This document shows positions 33,461 through 41,927 of a DNA stretch of 64,000 bases, piece after piece; position 1 is the stretch's first letter; every line of letters starts with the position of its first letter. The stretch spans positions 186,001 through 250,000 of the forward strand of contig CAVUFN010000016.1 of assembly GCA_963740765.1 (NCBI GenBank). The letters are read 5' to 3'. This DNA comes from DATLGB01 sp963740765 (GTDB lineage: Bacteria > Actinomycetota > Thermoleophilia > Solirubrobacterales > Solirubrobacteraceae). A program made the position numbers and the translations under genes. The notes below the pieces were generated by a model. It was given only the letters and a program-made list of their open reading frames with translations. It did not search any database and was not told the origin of the DNA.

Positions 33461-34374
33461 GCCGAGGTGAGCGCGTCGATGATCAGGTTGCGCGCCAGCG
33501 TGACCTTGAACGCGTTGTCGCGCAGCGGGCGGGCGGCGGCGAGCTCGGCCGCAGCCGCAGCCGCGGCGTCGCCCGTCTCGGCGAACACGGCCTCGGCGTG
33601 ATGGCAGCGCCACGGGACGGGCGCGACGGCGCCGAGCGCGATGCGCGCGGTGCGCCCGTCCACCACGGTCGCCACGGAGACGAGCGCGAACGCGTAGGAC
33701 GCACGGTCGCGGACCTTGCGGTAGCGATGGATCGATCCCGGCCCACCCACGTCGGGGACGGTGACGGCCGTGATCAGCTCGCCGGGCGCGAGCACCGTGT
33801 CCCGCTCCGGCTCGCCCTCGGGAAGGCGGTGCAACCCGGGCATCGGGATGTCGCGCCGGTCGGTGTGGACCGTGGCGCCGAGCGCGACGAGCGCGACGCT
33901 CATGTCCCCCGGATGAGTGGCGACGCAGTGCTCGGAGTGCCCGATGATGGCGAGGTCGCGGTGGTGGCCCTCGAGCGCGGAGCAGCCTGCCGGGCCGCGG
34001 CCGGCCTCGCGCTTGTTGCACGGCTTGCAGACGTCCTGGAAGTACGGGCAGCGAGTGCGCTGGAGCAGGTTGCCGCCGACCGTGGCGACGTTGCGCAGCT
34101 GCGGCGACGCGCCGGCCAGCAGGGCCTCGCGCAGCACGAGCGGGACGCGCTCGTCGCTCGCGACGTCGGCGTTGCGCGCGGCCGCGCCGATGCGCACGCC
34201 GCCCTCGACGGGCTCGATGGTGCGGTCCAGGCGGGAGACGTCGACGAGCCGGTCCGGCGTCTCGACGCCCAGCTTCATCAGGTCGACGAGGTTGGTGCCG
34301 CCGCCCAGGTAGGTCGCGCCGGTGGCGACGGCGGCCTTCGCGTCGGCGGCCCGCTCGTATGCGAAGGGGTTCAC
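33457..34374 (-). CDS. Molybdenum hydroxylase FAD subunit with 4Fe-4S insertion (PaoB-like)
   Basis: A 305-residue FAD-binding subunit. ATYLGGGTNLVDLMKLGVETP is the FAD-binding opening of the family, and ATVGGNLLQRTRCPYFQDVCKPC contains the Cys cluster that in PaoB-type subunits carries an extra [4Fe-4S]. A further Cys follows at PAGCSALEG. Ordinary xanthine-dehydrogenase FAD subunits lack these Cys. It mediates electron flow from the 2Fe-2S subunit to the acceptor. The start overlaps the small-subunit stop (34371-34374). Confidence 0.9.
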   Translation of the reverse strand: MNPFAYERAADAKAAVATGATYLGGGTNLVDLMKLGVETPDRLVDVSRLDRTIEPVEGGVRIGAAARNADVASDERVPLVLREALLAGASPQLRNVATVGGNLLQRTRCPYFQDVCKPCNKREAGRGPAGCSALEGHHRDLAIIGHSEHCVATHPGDMSVALVALGATVHTDRRDIPMPGLHRLPEGEPERDTVLAPGELITAVTVPDVGGPGSIHRYRKVRDRASYAFALVSVATVVDGRTARIALGAVAPVPWRCHHAEAVFAETGDAAAAAAAELAAARPLRDNAFKVTLARNLIIDALTSA

Positions 34375-34817
34375 CCGGCCGCGTCCAGGATCGCCGGGAC
34401 GATGTTGCGATACGCGCCGCAGCGGCAGAGGTTGCCGCTCATGCCCTCACGCACGGCGTCGGCGTCGAGCGTCCCGCGCTCGTCGATCAGGCCGACGGCG
34501 GAGACGATCTGCCCCGGCGTGCAGTAGCCGCACTGGAACGCGTCGTGGTCGACGAACGCCTGCTGGAGCGCGTGGCCGTCGAGCCCCTCGATGGTGGTCA
34601 CGTCCGACCCGTCGCAGGCGACCGCGAACAGCAGGCACGCGTTGGCGCGCCGGCCGTCGAGCAGGACCGTGCAGGCCCCGCACTGGCCGTGATCGCAGCC
34701 CTTCTTCGCGCCCGTCAGGTGCAGGTGCTCGCGCAGCAGGTCGAGGATCGTCGTGCGCGTGTCGACGGTCACCTGACGTTCTGTGCCATTGATCCGGAGC
34801 GTGACCTCGACATCCAC
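34371..34817 (-). CDS. Molybdenum hydroxylase [2Fe-2S] small subunit (PaoA-like)
   Basis: A 148-residue subunit with the two-cluster arrangement. The plant-type site is GCDHGQCGACTVLLDGRRANAC (C-x4-C-x2-C and a distal C). The helical second site is CGYCTPGQ plus NLCRCGAY. It has no N-terminal Tat signal, unlike PaoA of E. coli, so the complex is probably cytoplasmic. It is the first gene of the operon and begins 20 bases from the divergent saccharopine-dehydrogenase-like gene. Confidence 0.92.
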   Translation of the reverse strand: MDVEVTLRINGTERQVTVDTRTTILDLLREHLHLTGAKKGCDHGQCGACTVLLDGRRANACLLFAVACDGSDVTTIEGLDGHALQQAFVDHDAFQCGYCTPGQIVSAVGLIDERGTLDADAVREGMSGNLCRCGAYRNIVPAILDAAG

Positions 34818-34837
34818 GATGCGTCACGCTACCCAAC

Positions 34838-35995
34838 ATGACCGACCGCGAGCACCATGTCGTCGTCTACGGAGCCACCGGGTTCACCGGCGCGCTCACG
34901 GCTCAGTATCTGAGCGAGCATGCCGGTCGGGCGGGAGCGAATACCCGGTGGGCGATCGCCGGGCGCACCCAGTCCAAGCTGGACGACACGCTGCGCACGA
35001 TCGGGGCCGACGTCCCCACGATCGTGGCCGACTCGACGGACGCGAAGTCGCTGCGGGCGCTGGCCGAGTCGACCAAGGTCGTGATCACGACGGTCGGTCC
35101 CTACATCGAGCACGGCGAGCCGCTGGTCGCCGCGTGCGCCGCCGCCGGGACGGCGTACGTCGATCTCACGGGCGAACCGGAGTTCATGGACCTCATGTAC
35201 GTCCGCCACCACCGCGAGGCGACGCGGACCGGCGCGCGCATCGTCCACGCCTGCGGGTTCGACTCCATCCCGCAGGACCTCGGCGTGCACTTCACCGTCC
35301 AGCAACTGCCCGAAGACGTCCCGATCGCGGTCGAGGCCTTCGTGCGCGCGGGCGGGAACGCGTCGGGCGGGACGGTCGCGTCCGCCCTGGGCATCATGGG
35401 TCGCTACCGGCAGGGGCAGAAGGTGCACCGCGAGCGGCTGAACCTCGAGCCGGCGACGCCGGGCCGCCGGCAGCGCGTGATCATCAGCCGCCCGAAGCGC
35501 GACAGCGGCACCGGCCTGTACCTGCTGCCGATGCCGACCATCGACCCGCAGATCGTGCGCCAGTCCGCGCAGGCGCTCGAGCGCTACGGGCCGGACTTCT
35601 CCTACGCGCCGTACATCGCCGTCAAGAAGGCGCCGCAGTGGGTCGGCCTGGCGGGCGGCGTCACCGCCTTGTTCGGGCTTGCCCAGGTCCCCCCCGCGCG
35701 CAAGCTGATCTCCTCCCGCATCCCGCAGGGGACCGGCCCCTCGCCCGAGCAGCGCGAGAAGGGCTGGTTCAAGGTGCGCTTCCGCGGGACGGGTGGCGGC
35801 CAGACCGTCGAGACGGAGGTCAGCGGCGGCGACCCGGGGTACGGCGAGACGTCGAAGATGCTGGCCGAGTCGGCGCTCAGCCTCGCCCACGACGACCTGC
35901 CCGACGTGGCCGGCCAGGTCACCACGGCGCAGGCGATGGGCGACGCGCTGCGCGCGCGCCTCATGCGCGCGGGCATCGGCTTCGAAGTCCTCTAG
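34838..35995 (+). CDS. Saccharopine dehydrogenase-like / trans-acting enoyl reductase family protein
   Basis: A 385-residue Rossmann oxidoreductase. VVYGATGFTGALTAQYL is the NAD(P)-binding opening of the saccharopine-dehydrogenase-like group, including the mycobacterial trans-acting enoyl reductase Rv2953 and Rv2449c. CGFDSIPQDLG is a conserved core of that group. Residues about 270-310 are hydrophobic (APQWVGLAGGVTALFGLA), so partial membrane contact is likely. The usual partner polyketide synthase is not in the window. It is divergent from the PaoABC-like operon with only 20 bases between the start codons. Confidence 0.82.
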   Translation: MTDREHHVVVYGATGFTGALTAQYLSEHAGRAGANTRWAIAGRTQSKLDDTLRTIGADVPTIVADSTDAKSLRALAESTKVVITTVGPYIEHGEPLVAACAAAGTAYVDLTGEPEFMDLMYVRHHREATRTGARIVHACGFDSIPQDLGVHFTVQQLPEDVPIAVEAFVRAGGNASGGTVASALGIMGRYRQGQKVHRERLNLEPATPGRRQRVIISRPKRDSGTGLYLLPMPTIDPQIVRQSAQALERYGPDFSYAPYIAVKKAPQWVGLAGGVTALFGLAQVPPARKLISSRIPQGTGPSPEQREKGWFKVRFRGTGGGQTVETEVSGGDPGYGETSKMLAESALSLAHDDLPDVAGQVTTAQAMGDALRARLMRAGIGFEVL

Positions 35996-36079
35996 CTGAC
36001 CGCTTTCGGCGAACCCCGCCCGTCGTCCAAAACCCCTGCCGGCAGGCTTGGCCAGCGGGCCTTGGCGGGGGCTTGACGC

Positions 36080-36952
36080 ATGCCCGATGATGTGCGCGTG
36101 CCGTCCACCGTGATCGCCGCCGCATCCGCCGCCTTCGGCCGCGACGTGGACGCCTGCCTGGCCCGGATCGAGGTGCTCGTGGAGGCCGCCGGACGGCGTG
36201 GCGCGCGCCTGCTCGTCCTGCCCGAATGTGCGCTCGGCGGCTACATCGACGAGAGCGGCGTCGGCCTCGACCTGCCGCCCGCGCTGGAGCCCGACGGGCC
36301 GGAGCTCGCGCGGCTCGCGCGCATCGCCGGGGACATGGTCGTGTGCGCCGGCTACACGGAGCGCGGCCCGGGCGGGGAGCTGTACTCGTCGGCCGCCGCC
36401 GTGTGGGGCGGCGGTCTGCTCGGCCACCAGCGCAAGGTCCACCTGCCGCCGGCCGAGCGCTTCGCCTACGCGCCCGGCGACGGTTTCGCGGCGTTCGACA
36501 CGCCGGTCGGGCGGATCGGGATGCTGGTCTGTTACGACAAGCTCTTCCCGGAGTCGGCCCGCGCCCTGGCGCTCGACGACGCCGCCATCGTGTGCGCGCT
36601 GGCCGCCTGGCCCGTCGACCGCCTCGCCCCCGCCGCGCGCGTCCACGCCGATCGTCAGACCCGGCACTTCGACCTGTGCGACCAGATGCGCGCCGTCGAG
36701 AACCAGGTCGTGTTCGTCGCCTCCAACCAGGCGGGTCGCTGGGGCCCGCTGCGGTTCCTGGGCGGGGCCAAGGTCGTGGACCCCGACGGGGTCATCCTCG
36801 CGCGCACGGGCGCGCGTGAAGGTGTCGCGATCGCGGAGGTCGACGTCGCGCAGGTCGTCGGCGACATGCGCGCGCACATCGACCACCTCGGTGACCGGCG
36901 ACCCGAGGCCTACGGGCAGCCGGCCGGGGTGGCCGCCGCTCTCGGCGGGTAG
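36080..36952 (+). CDS. Carbon-nitrogen hydrolase (nitrilase superfamily)
   Basis: A 290-residue amidase/nitrilase-fold protein with the catalytic triad in place: Glu in VLPECALGGY, Lys in HQRKVHLPPAE and Cys in GMLVCYDKLFPE. Cys-Tyr-Asp in this position is common in amidase-type branches rather than true nitrilases. The product is likely an acid from an amide or nitrile, or a carbamoyl amino acid. The gene is nine bases before an asparagine synthase gene and probably co-transcribed, so amide turnover is an attractive link (inference). The ATG is used; a GTG five codons downstream is an alternative. Confidence 0.88.
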   Translation: MPDDVRVPSTVIAAASAAFGRDVDACLARIEVLVEAAGRRGARLLVLPECALGGYIDESGVGLDLPPALEPDGPELARLARIAGDMVVCAGYTERGPGGELYSSAAAVWGGGLLGHQRKVHLPPAERFAYAPGDGFAAFDTPVGRIGMLVCYDKLFPESARALALDDAAIVCALAAWPVDRLAPAARVHADRQTRHFDLCDQMRAVENQVVFVASNQAGRWGPLRFLGGAKVVDPDGVILARTGAREGVAIAEVDVAQVVGDMRAHIDHLGDRRPEAYGQPAGVAAALGG

Positions 36953-36961
36953 GCAGCTCCC

Positions 36962-38449
36962 GTGTGCGGCATCGCGGCGGTCTACGGCGGGCATGACACC
37001 GAGGCGTTCGAGCGGATGCTCGGGCGCCTGGATCACCGCGGGCCCGACGACTCCGGAACGATCGCGCTCGACCACGCCTGGCTCGGCCACACCCGGCTGT
37101 CGATCGTCGACCTCGCCGGCGGCCGGCAGCCGCTGCGCAGCGCCGAGGGCGACGTCCATCTGGTCGGCAACGGGGAGGTCTACAACCACGCGGCCGTGCG
37201 GGACGACTCCGACGCCGAGTTCGTCACGGAGTCCGACAACGAGGTCGCGCTGCACCTGATCGAGCACGACCCGGCCACGCTCGCCCGCTTGAACGGGATG
37301 TTCGCGTTCATCGTGGCGACCGACGACGGGCGCTTCGTCGCCGCCCGCGACCCCGTCGGGATCAAGCCGCTCTACTGGTCCAGGCTGGGCGACGAGGTCC
37401 GCTTCGCCTCCGAGATGCACGCGTTCGACCCCGAGTGGCAAGCTGCCGTCGAGCCGTTCCCGCCCGGCTGCTGGTGGACGCCCGAAGAGGGGTTGCAGCG
37501 CTTCGCCTCCGCCGTCCCGGAGAAGATCGCCGAGCTGCACGGGGACCTCGTCGCCGGCACCCGCAAGGTGCTCGTGCGCGCGATCGAGCGCCAGATGATG
37601 GGCGACGTGCCCGTCGGCGTGTTCCTCAGTGGCGGGTTGGACTCGTCGCTGGTCGCCGCCGTCGCGGCTCGCTGGTGCTCGCGCCACGGGACGACCTTGC
37701 AGACCTTCGCGGTCGGGACCGACGACTCACCCGACCTCGCCGCCGCCCGGCGCGTCGCCGAACACCTCGGCACCCAGCACCACGAGTTCACCTACACGGC
37801 CACGGAGGCGCTCGCCGCGCTGCCCGACGTCGTCCGCGCGATCGAGTCCTTCGACCCGGGCCTGGTGCGCTCCGCCGTCCCCAACTTCCTGCTCGCGCGC
37901 CGGACCGCCGAGCACGTCAAGGTCGTCCTGACCGGCGAGGGCGCCGACGAGCTGTTCGCGGGCTACGCCTACATGAGCGAGATCGAGTCGGCCGCCGAGC
38001 TGCACGCCGAGCTCGAGCGCACGGTCAACTCGCTCCACAATCTCAACCTCCAGCGCTGCGACCGCGTGACCATGGCTCACGGCCTCGAGGCGCGCGTCCC
38101 GTTCCTCGACCTCGAGGTCATCGGCTGGGCACTGGGACTGCCTGCCTCGGAGAAGCAGGTGACGCCGGAGCGGCTCGAGAAGGCGCTGCTGCGCGAGGCC
38201 TTCGACGGCTGGCTGCCAGAGGACCTGCTGTGGCGGGTCAAGGCGGAGTTCGGCGACGGATCCGGCGCCCGCGACGTGCTCTCGGAGGCGATCACCGCCG
38301 ACATCACCGACGCCGACTTCGAGAAGGAGCGCGGGGCGGTCGACCCGCCGCTGCGCACCCGCGAGGAGCTCGCGTACTACCGGGTCTGGCGCGCGCACCT
38401 CGGGGACATCTCCGCGGAGCGGACGCTCTCCCGCTTCGCGCGGGCGTAG
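36962..38449 (+). CDS. asnB: Asparagine synthase (glutamine-hydrolysing)
   Basis: A 495-residue two-domain enzyme. The GTG start directly yields M-C-G-I-A, so Cys2 is the glutaminase nucleophile, and LDHRGPDDSG is the class-II amidotransferase motif. The synthase domain starts near VFLSGGLDSSLVAAV, the PPi-loop motif. It makes asparagine from aspartate, or amidates a related carboxylate, with ATP and glutamine. At 495 residues it is shorter than housekeeping AsnB (about 550-640). The neighbouring nitrilase and PhzF genes hint at a specialised amidation role, but this is unproven. Confidence 0.93.
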   Translation: MCGIAAVYGGHDTEAFERMLGRLDHRGPDDSGTIALDHAWLGHTRLSIVDLAGGRQPLRSAEGDVHLVGNGEVYNHAAVRDDSDAEFVTESDNEVALHLIEHDPATLARLNGMFAFIVATDDGRFVAARDPVGIKPLYWSRLGDEVRFASEMHAFDPEWQAAVEPFPPGCWWTPEEGLQRFASAVPEKIAELHGDLVAGTRKVLVRAIERQMMGDVPVGVFLSGGLDSSLVAAVAARWCSRHGTTLQTFAVGTDDSPDLAAARRVAEHLGTQHHEFTYTATEALAALPDVVRAIESFDPGLVRSAVPNFLLARRTAEHVKVVLTGEGADELFAGYAYMSEIESAAELHAELERTVNSLHNLNLQRCDRVTMAHGLEARVPFLDLEVIGWALGLPASEKQVTPERLEKALLREAFDGWLPEDLLWRVKAEFGDGSGARDVLSEAITADITDADFEKERGAVDPPLRTREELAYYRVWRAHLGDISAERTLSRFARA

Positions 38450-38459
38450 CCTCCGGCCC

Positions 38460-39260
38460 ATGCCGGAGGTCCTGCGCCTTGCCGCGTTCACGAACGACCC
38501 GGCCGGAGGCAACCCGGCCGGGGTCGTCCTCGACGCGACCACGATGAGCGACGCCGAGATGCAGGCCATCGCCGCTGAGGTCAACTACTCCGAGACCGCG
38601 TTCATCGTCGGGGAGGGACCGCGGGTCCGGTACTTCAGCCCGGCGGCGGAAGTGCCGTTCTGCGGGCACGCCACGATCGCGACCGCGGTGGCGCTGGGCG
38701 ACGGGACGCACGCCTTCGCCACCAACGGCGGCGAGGTCGTGGTCGAGGTCGCGAACGGCACCGCGACGCTGACCAGCGTCCCTCCGCACGTCGAGGAGCC
38801 GCCCGACCTCGCCGAGGTGCTGGACGGCTTCGGTCTCGCGGCGACCGACCTCGACCCGGCGCTGCCGCCGCGCGTCGCCTGCGCGGGTGCGCGCCACCTG
38901 ATCCTCGGGCTCGCCGACCGCGGGACGCTCGCGGCGATGGCCTATGACTTCGACCGCGTGCGCGCGCGCATGACCGCCGAGGACTGGACCACCATCGCCC
39001 TCGTGCACCGGCGCGACGCGACCACCTTCGACGCACGCAATGCGTTCGCGGTCGGCGGCGTCGTCGAGGACCCCGCGACGGGGGCGGCCGCGGCCGCGTT
39101 CGGCGCCTACCTGCGCGCGCTGGGGTTGGTGGAGCCACCCGTCGAGGTGACGATCCACCAGGGTGACGACATGGGCCGCCCGAGTCTGCTGACCGTGGGC
39201 ATCGACGCGGACCCGCTCAGCGGCGTGCGCGTCAGCGGCACCGCCGTCCCCATCCCATAA
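38460..39260 (+). CDS. PhzF-family isomerase/epimerase-like protein
   Basis: A 266-residue protein of the phenazine-biosynthesis PhzF fold. Landmarks are the N-terminal PAGGNPAGVVL, NYSETAF with the putative acid/base Glu, and FSPAAEVPFCGHATIATA. The second domain has EDPATGAAAAAFGAYL. PhzF enzymes rearrange dihydroxyanthranilate; most relatives outside phenazine clusters have unknown substrates. It lies ten bases after asnB and probably belongs to the same unit. No other phenazine genes are in the window, so phenazine synthesis is not suggested. Confidence 0.9.
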   Translation: MPEVLRLAAFTNDPAGGNPAGVVLDATTMSDAEMQAIAAEVNYSETAFIVGEGPRVRYFSPAAEVPFCGHATIATAVALGDGTHAFATNGGEVVVEVANGTATLTSVPPHVEEPPDLAEVLDGFGLAATDLDPALPPRVACAGARHLILGLADRGTLAAMAYDFDRVRARMTAEDWTTIALVHRRDATTFDARNAFAVGGVVEDPATGAAAAAFGAYLRALGLVEPPVEVTIHQGDDMGRPSLLTVGIDADPLSGVRVSGTAVPIP

Positions 39261-39273
39261 TTCGCAAGATCCT

Positions 39274-40431
39274 TTGCAGGAGCAGGGGTTTCGAGGGGCT
39301 CGCGGTAGCGTCGCCCGCTCCTTGCGACGTCGTCGAGCCCTATCCCTGGCCGCAGCGGGCCTCTGCCTGCTGCCCGCCGCCGCACCCGCCCAGACGTCAC
39401 TGACCGAGCAGCGCGACGCCGCCGCTTCCCTGCGCGCGCGGGTCGCCGCGGAGTCGCGCCGGATCGCCGCCACGACCGCCGGTCTCGAGCAGGCGCAGGC
39501 GCGCCTCGGTCGCCTCGACCGCCGCGTCAGCGCGCGCGTCACGCAGCTGCGCCAGGCCCAGGAGGACCTCGTCGCGGCGCGCGTCCGCCTGTCCCGCCTG
39601 CAGAAGCGCTCATCCCAGGCGACCGACATCCTCTCCCGCAACCTGATCGACAGCTACAAGGCCGGCAAGCCGAACATCGTCACGGTCGTCCTGGACTCGA
39701 ACGGCTTCCCCGACCTGCTCAACCGCCTGAGCTTCTTCCGCCGTGTCGCCAACCGCAACGGGCGCATCCTGGACATCGTCCGCGAAGCGCGCCAGGCCGT
39801 CGCGAAGGAGGAGACCGGCCTCGAGAAGGACCGCGTCCGCTTCTCCGACCTCGCCAAGACCGCCATCTCCGAGCGCTCGGCGGCGGCCGTCATCCGCAAT
39901 GCCATCTACACGCGTCAGCAGGCGCAGATCCGCGCCCGCAACGGGACCAGCTCGCAGCTGAGCTCCGTCCAGGCCAAGATCAACCGCGTCGAGCGCGCCG
40001 AGGCCGCCGCCGCCCGCCAGGCCGCTTCGGCGTCATCGGCGACCTCCGCCGCTCCCGCCCCGCCCGCCAGCGACGCGAGCGGCGCGGTGGCCAAGGTCAT
40101 CGCCGCGGCCAACGAGATCGCCACGACGCCCTACGTCTACGGCGGCGGCCACGGCGGTTCCTCGGGCGGCTACGACTGCTCCGGGTCGATCTCCTACGCG
40201 CTCGCCGCCGCCGGCCTTGTCAACGGCTCGCTCACCTCGGGCGGCTTCATGAGCTGGGGCGAGCCCGGCCCCGGCGCGCACATCACCGTGTACGCCAATG
40301 GGGGCCACGCCTTCATGGTCGTCGACGGGCGTCGCTACGACACGAGCGCACTCTCCGGGGGCGGCACCCGCTGGACGAGCGCTTCGCGCAGCACTGCGGG
40401 CTTCGTCGCCCGCCACCCGCCGGGCCTCTAG
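39274..40431 (+). CDS. Secreted coiled-coil protein with NlpC/P60-like domain
   Basis: Up to 385 residues. A signal peptide (RALSLAAAGLCLLPAAAPA) is followed by about 200 residues of coiled coil, with DSYKAGKPNIVTVVLDSNGF, and an Ala/Ser/Pro linker. The C-terminal domain has VYGGGHGGSSGGYDCSGSIS with a catalytic-type Cys and GGHAFMVVDGRRYDT with a His, the NlpC/P60-like arrangement of cell-wall endopeptidases. The start is uncertain: TTG at 39274 or, better for the signal peptide, TTG at 39322. A CATAAT at 39256-39261 could be a -10 element. The coiled-coil part resembles that of the gene at 15.8 kb. Confidence 0.85.
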   Translation: MQEQGFRGARGSVARSLRRRRALSLAAAGLCLLPAAAPAQTSLTEQRDAAASLRARVAAESRRIAATTAGLEQAQARLGRLDRRVSARVTQLRQAQEDLVAARVRLSRLQKRSSQATDILSRNLIDSYKAGKPNIVTVVLDSNGFPDLLNRLSFFRRVANRNGRILDIVREARQAVAKEETGLEKDRVRFSDLAKTAISERSAAAVIRNAIYTRQQAQIRARNGTSSQLSSVQAKINRVERAEAAAARQAASASSATSAAPAPPASDASGAVAKVIAAANEIATTPYVYGGGHGGSSGGYDCSGSISYALAAAGLVNGSLTSGGFMSWGEPGPGAHITVYANGGHAFMVVDGRRYDTSALSGGGTRWTSASRSTAGFVARHPPGL

Positions 40432-40507
40432 GGGTGCCGTAGGCGACCCGTGTGAGGGGGCGCCGCAGCTTCGTAATAAGGCGCCGGAGGCGGGCCCCCG
40501 TGCGATC

Positions 40508-41131
40508 TCAGTCGTCGTCGCGCGGGGGCGGGCGGAAGACGATGCGCTTCACGTCGCCGGCAGCTCGGCCGCCCAGCCGGATGGCGGTGTGGAAGCCCTC
40601 CTCGCCAAGCGTGTTGGCCATCAGCGCCTTGCGCAGGTCGCCGAGCGCCTCGCGGTCGTCGTCGTCCCCGCCCGACCCGTCGAGCAGGACGAGGTGACGT
40701 GGCCGCCGCAGGCCGGCGGCCTCGCGCAGCCAGCGCTCGCGCTCGCCGGCGTCGAGCGAGTCCAGGATCAACACGACGGCGTCCCCGCCGTTGAGCCGCT
40801 TCATGACGGCGGCGTCGAGCAAGGTGGCGACCTGGGTGGCGTCCGCCCGCCCCTTCAGCAGCCGCTCGACGCGGCCGGTGGAGAGCAGCGCAGCGCGGTC
40901 CTCGAGGACGGTGTGCATGTACTGCTCGGCCCCGGGGCGATCCGGCGCGGCCACCAGGACAAGGCTGCCCGGCGTGTAGCGCAGGCGGAAGGTCGGCTCC
41001 AGTACCCGGCCGCGGACGGAGATGTCCGGCTTGCGCTCGGGGGCGTTGTCGCGGCGTGGGCGGTCCGATGACCAGCCCGTGCGCTCGTCCGCGCCGATCT
41101 TGACGCTGCGGGTTCCGGATTGGTCGCTCAC
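40508..41131 (-). CDS. Hypothetical protein, unknown function
   Basis: A 207-residue protein of GTG start (41131). After a basic N-terminal 45 residues (ADERTGWSSDRPRRDNAPERKPD), the core alternates strand and helix: LRYTPGSLVLVAAPD, DAVVLILDSLDA, RHLVLLDGSGGDDDD, and ends in PPPRDDD. It looks like a small Rossmann-like or P-loop-like fold but no Walker A sequence is visible. It has no signal peptide. It is downstream of an alpha/beta hydrolase on the same strand (10-base gap), so the two could be one unit. I do not recognise the family. Confidence 0.6.
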   Translation of the reverse strand: MSDQSGTRSVKIGADERTGWSSDRPRRDNAPERKPDISVRGRVLEPTFRLRYTPGSLVLVAAPDRPGAEQYMHTVLEDRAALLSTGRVERLLKGRADATQVATLLDAAVMKRLNGGDAVVLILDSLDAGERERWLREAAGLRRPRHLVLLDGSGGDDDDREALGDLRKALMANTLGEEGFHTAIRLGGRAAGDVKRIVFRPPPRDDD

Positions 41132-41141
41132 CCAAGTGACA

Positions 41142-41903
41142 CTAGAGCGCGGCGGCGACCAGCTCGGGCGCCTCGAGCCCGAGCAGGTGACCGGCGCCCG
41201 GGATCTCCTCCGCGGTCGCCTGGGGCAGCCGGTCGGCCAGATGCCACGCGATGGCGCGGAAGTCGTCGTGATCGTGCTCGCCCACGAAGAGCTGGACGGG
41301 GCAGGTGATCGTGTCCAGCCGCTCGCCGACGGGCGGGTCCTCCAGCCAGAACTCGGCGAAGGGCCGCTTGCGCTGGTTGGCCCACGCCCGGCGCAGCATC
41401 TTCTCCACCGGCTCGCGGTGCTCGGACCGGCGCACCCACATGTCGAGGTTGAGCCGGACGGCTGCGTCGAGGTCTCCGGCGGCCAGCGCCTTCTCCTCGG
41501 CCTCGGCGTAGGCGACGAGCTCAGGCCCGAAGTCCCAGGGCTCGACGGACGGAGCGAGCAGCACGAGCCGGCCGAAGCGCTCGGGCGCGATCGCTGCCGC
41601 CTCCAGCAGCGCCTCGCCGCCCGCCGAGTTGCCGCATCCGACGACGCGGTCCAGGCCGAGGCCGTCCAGCAGCTCGAGCAGGTCGAGCGCTGCGCTGTAG
41701 CGGCCGCGCTTGTACTTGGCACTGCGGCCGTAGCCGCGCCGGTCGTAGCGGACGACGGTGAGCCGCCGCTCGACGAGCGCCGAGACCGACTCCCACTGGC
41801 GCCCGTCGCAGACCCCGGAGTGCAGGAGGACGACGGGCGGGCCGGCGCCCTCGACATCGGCGAACAGCTCACCACCGCTCACCTTCACCCGACGCGTCGG
41901 CAC
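41142..41903 (-). CDS. Alpha/beta hydrolase
   Basis: A 253-residue alpha/beta-hydrolase. VVLLHSGVCDGRQWE has the oxyanion-hole His-Ser-Gly region, GCGNSAGGEALLEA the nucleophile elbow (G-N-S-A-G), and IPGAGHLLGLEAP the catalytic His. The acid is probably Asp in VGEHDHDDF. The fold fits esterases, C-C hydrolases or haloperoxidase-like members; the substrate is not deducible. The gene is divergent from the MmcQ/YjbR gene with 24 bases between the start codons, and 10 bases upstream of the unknown protein gene. Confidence 0.88.
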   Translation of the reverse strand: MPTRRVKVSGGELFADVEGAGPPVVLLHSGVCDGRQWESVSALVERRLTVVRYDRRGYGRSAKYKRGRYSAALDLLELLDGLGLDRVVGCGNSAGGEALLEAAAIAPERFGRLVLLAPSVEPWDFGPELVAYAEAEEKALAAGDLDAAVRLNLDMWVRRSEHREPVEKMLRRAWANQRKRPFAEFWLEDPPVGERLDTITCPVQLFVGEHDHDDFRAIAWHLADRLPQATAEEIPGAGHLLGLEAPELVAAAL

Positions 41904-41927
41904 GCGCAGACCGTACTGTTCCGGTCC

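Noticed and set aside
34829..37687. 952-residue reverse open frame
   Set aside because: Antisense to the saccharopine-like, nitrilase and asnB genes; no motif.
38460..39260. Phenazine biosynthesis cluster
   Set aside because: Only a PhzF-like gene is present; no phzA/B/C/D/E/G are nearby.
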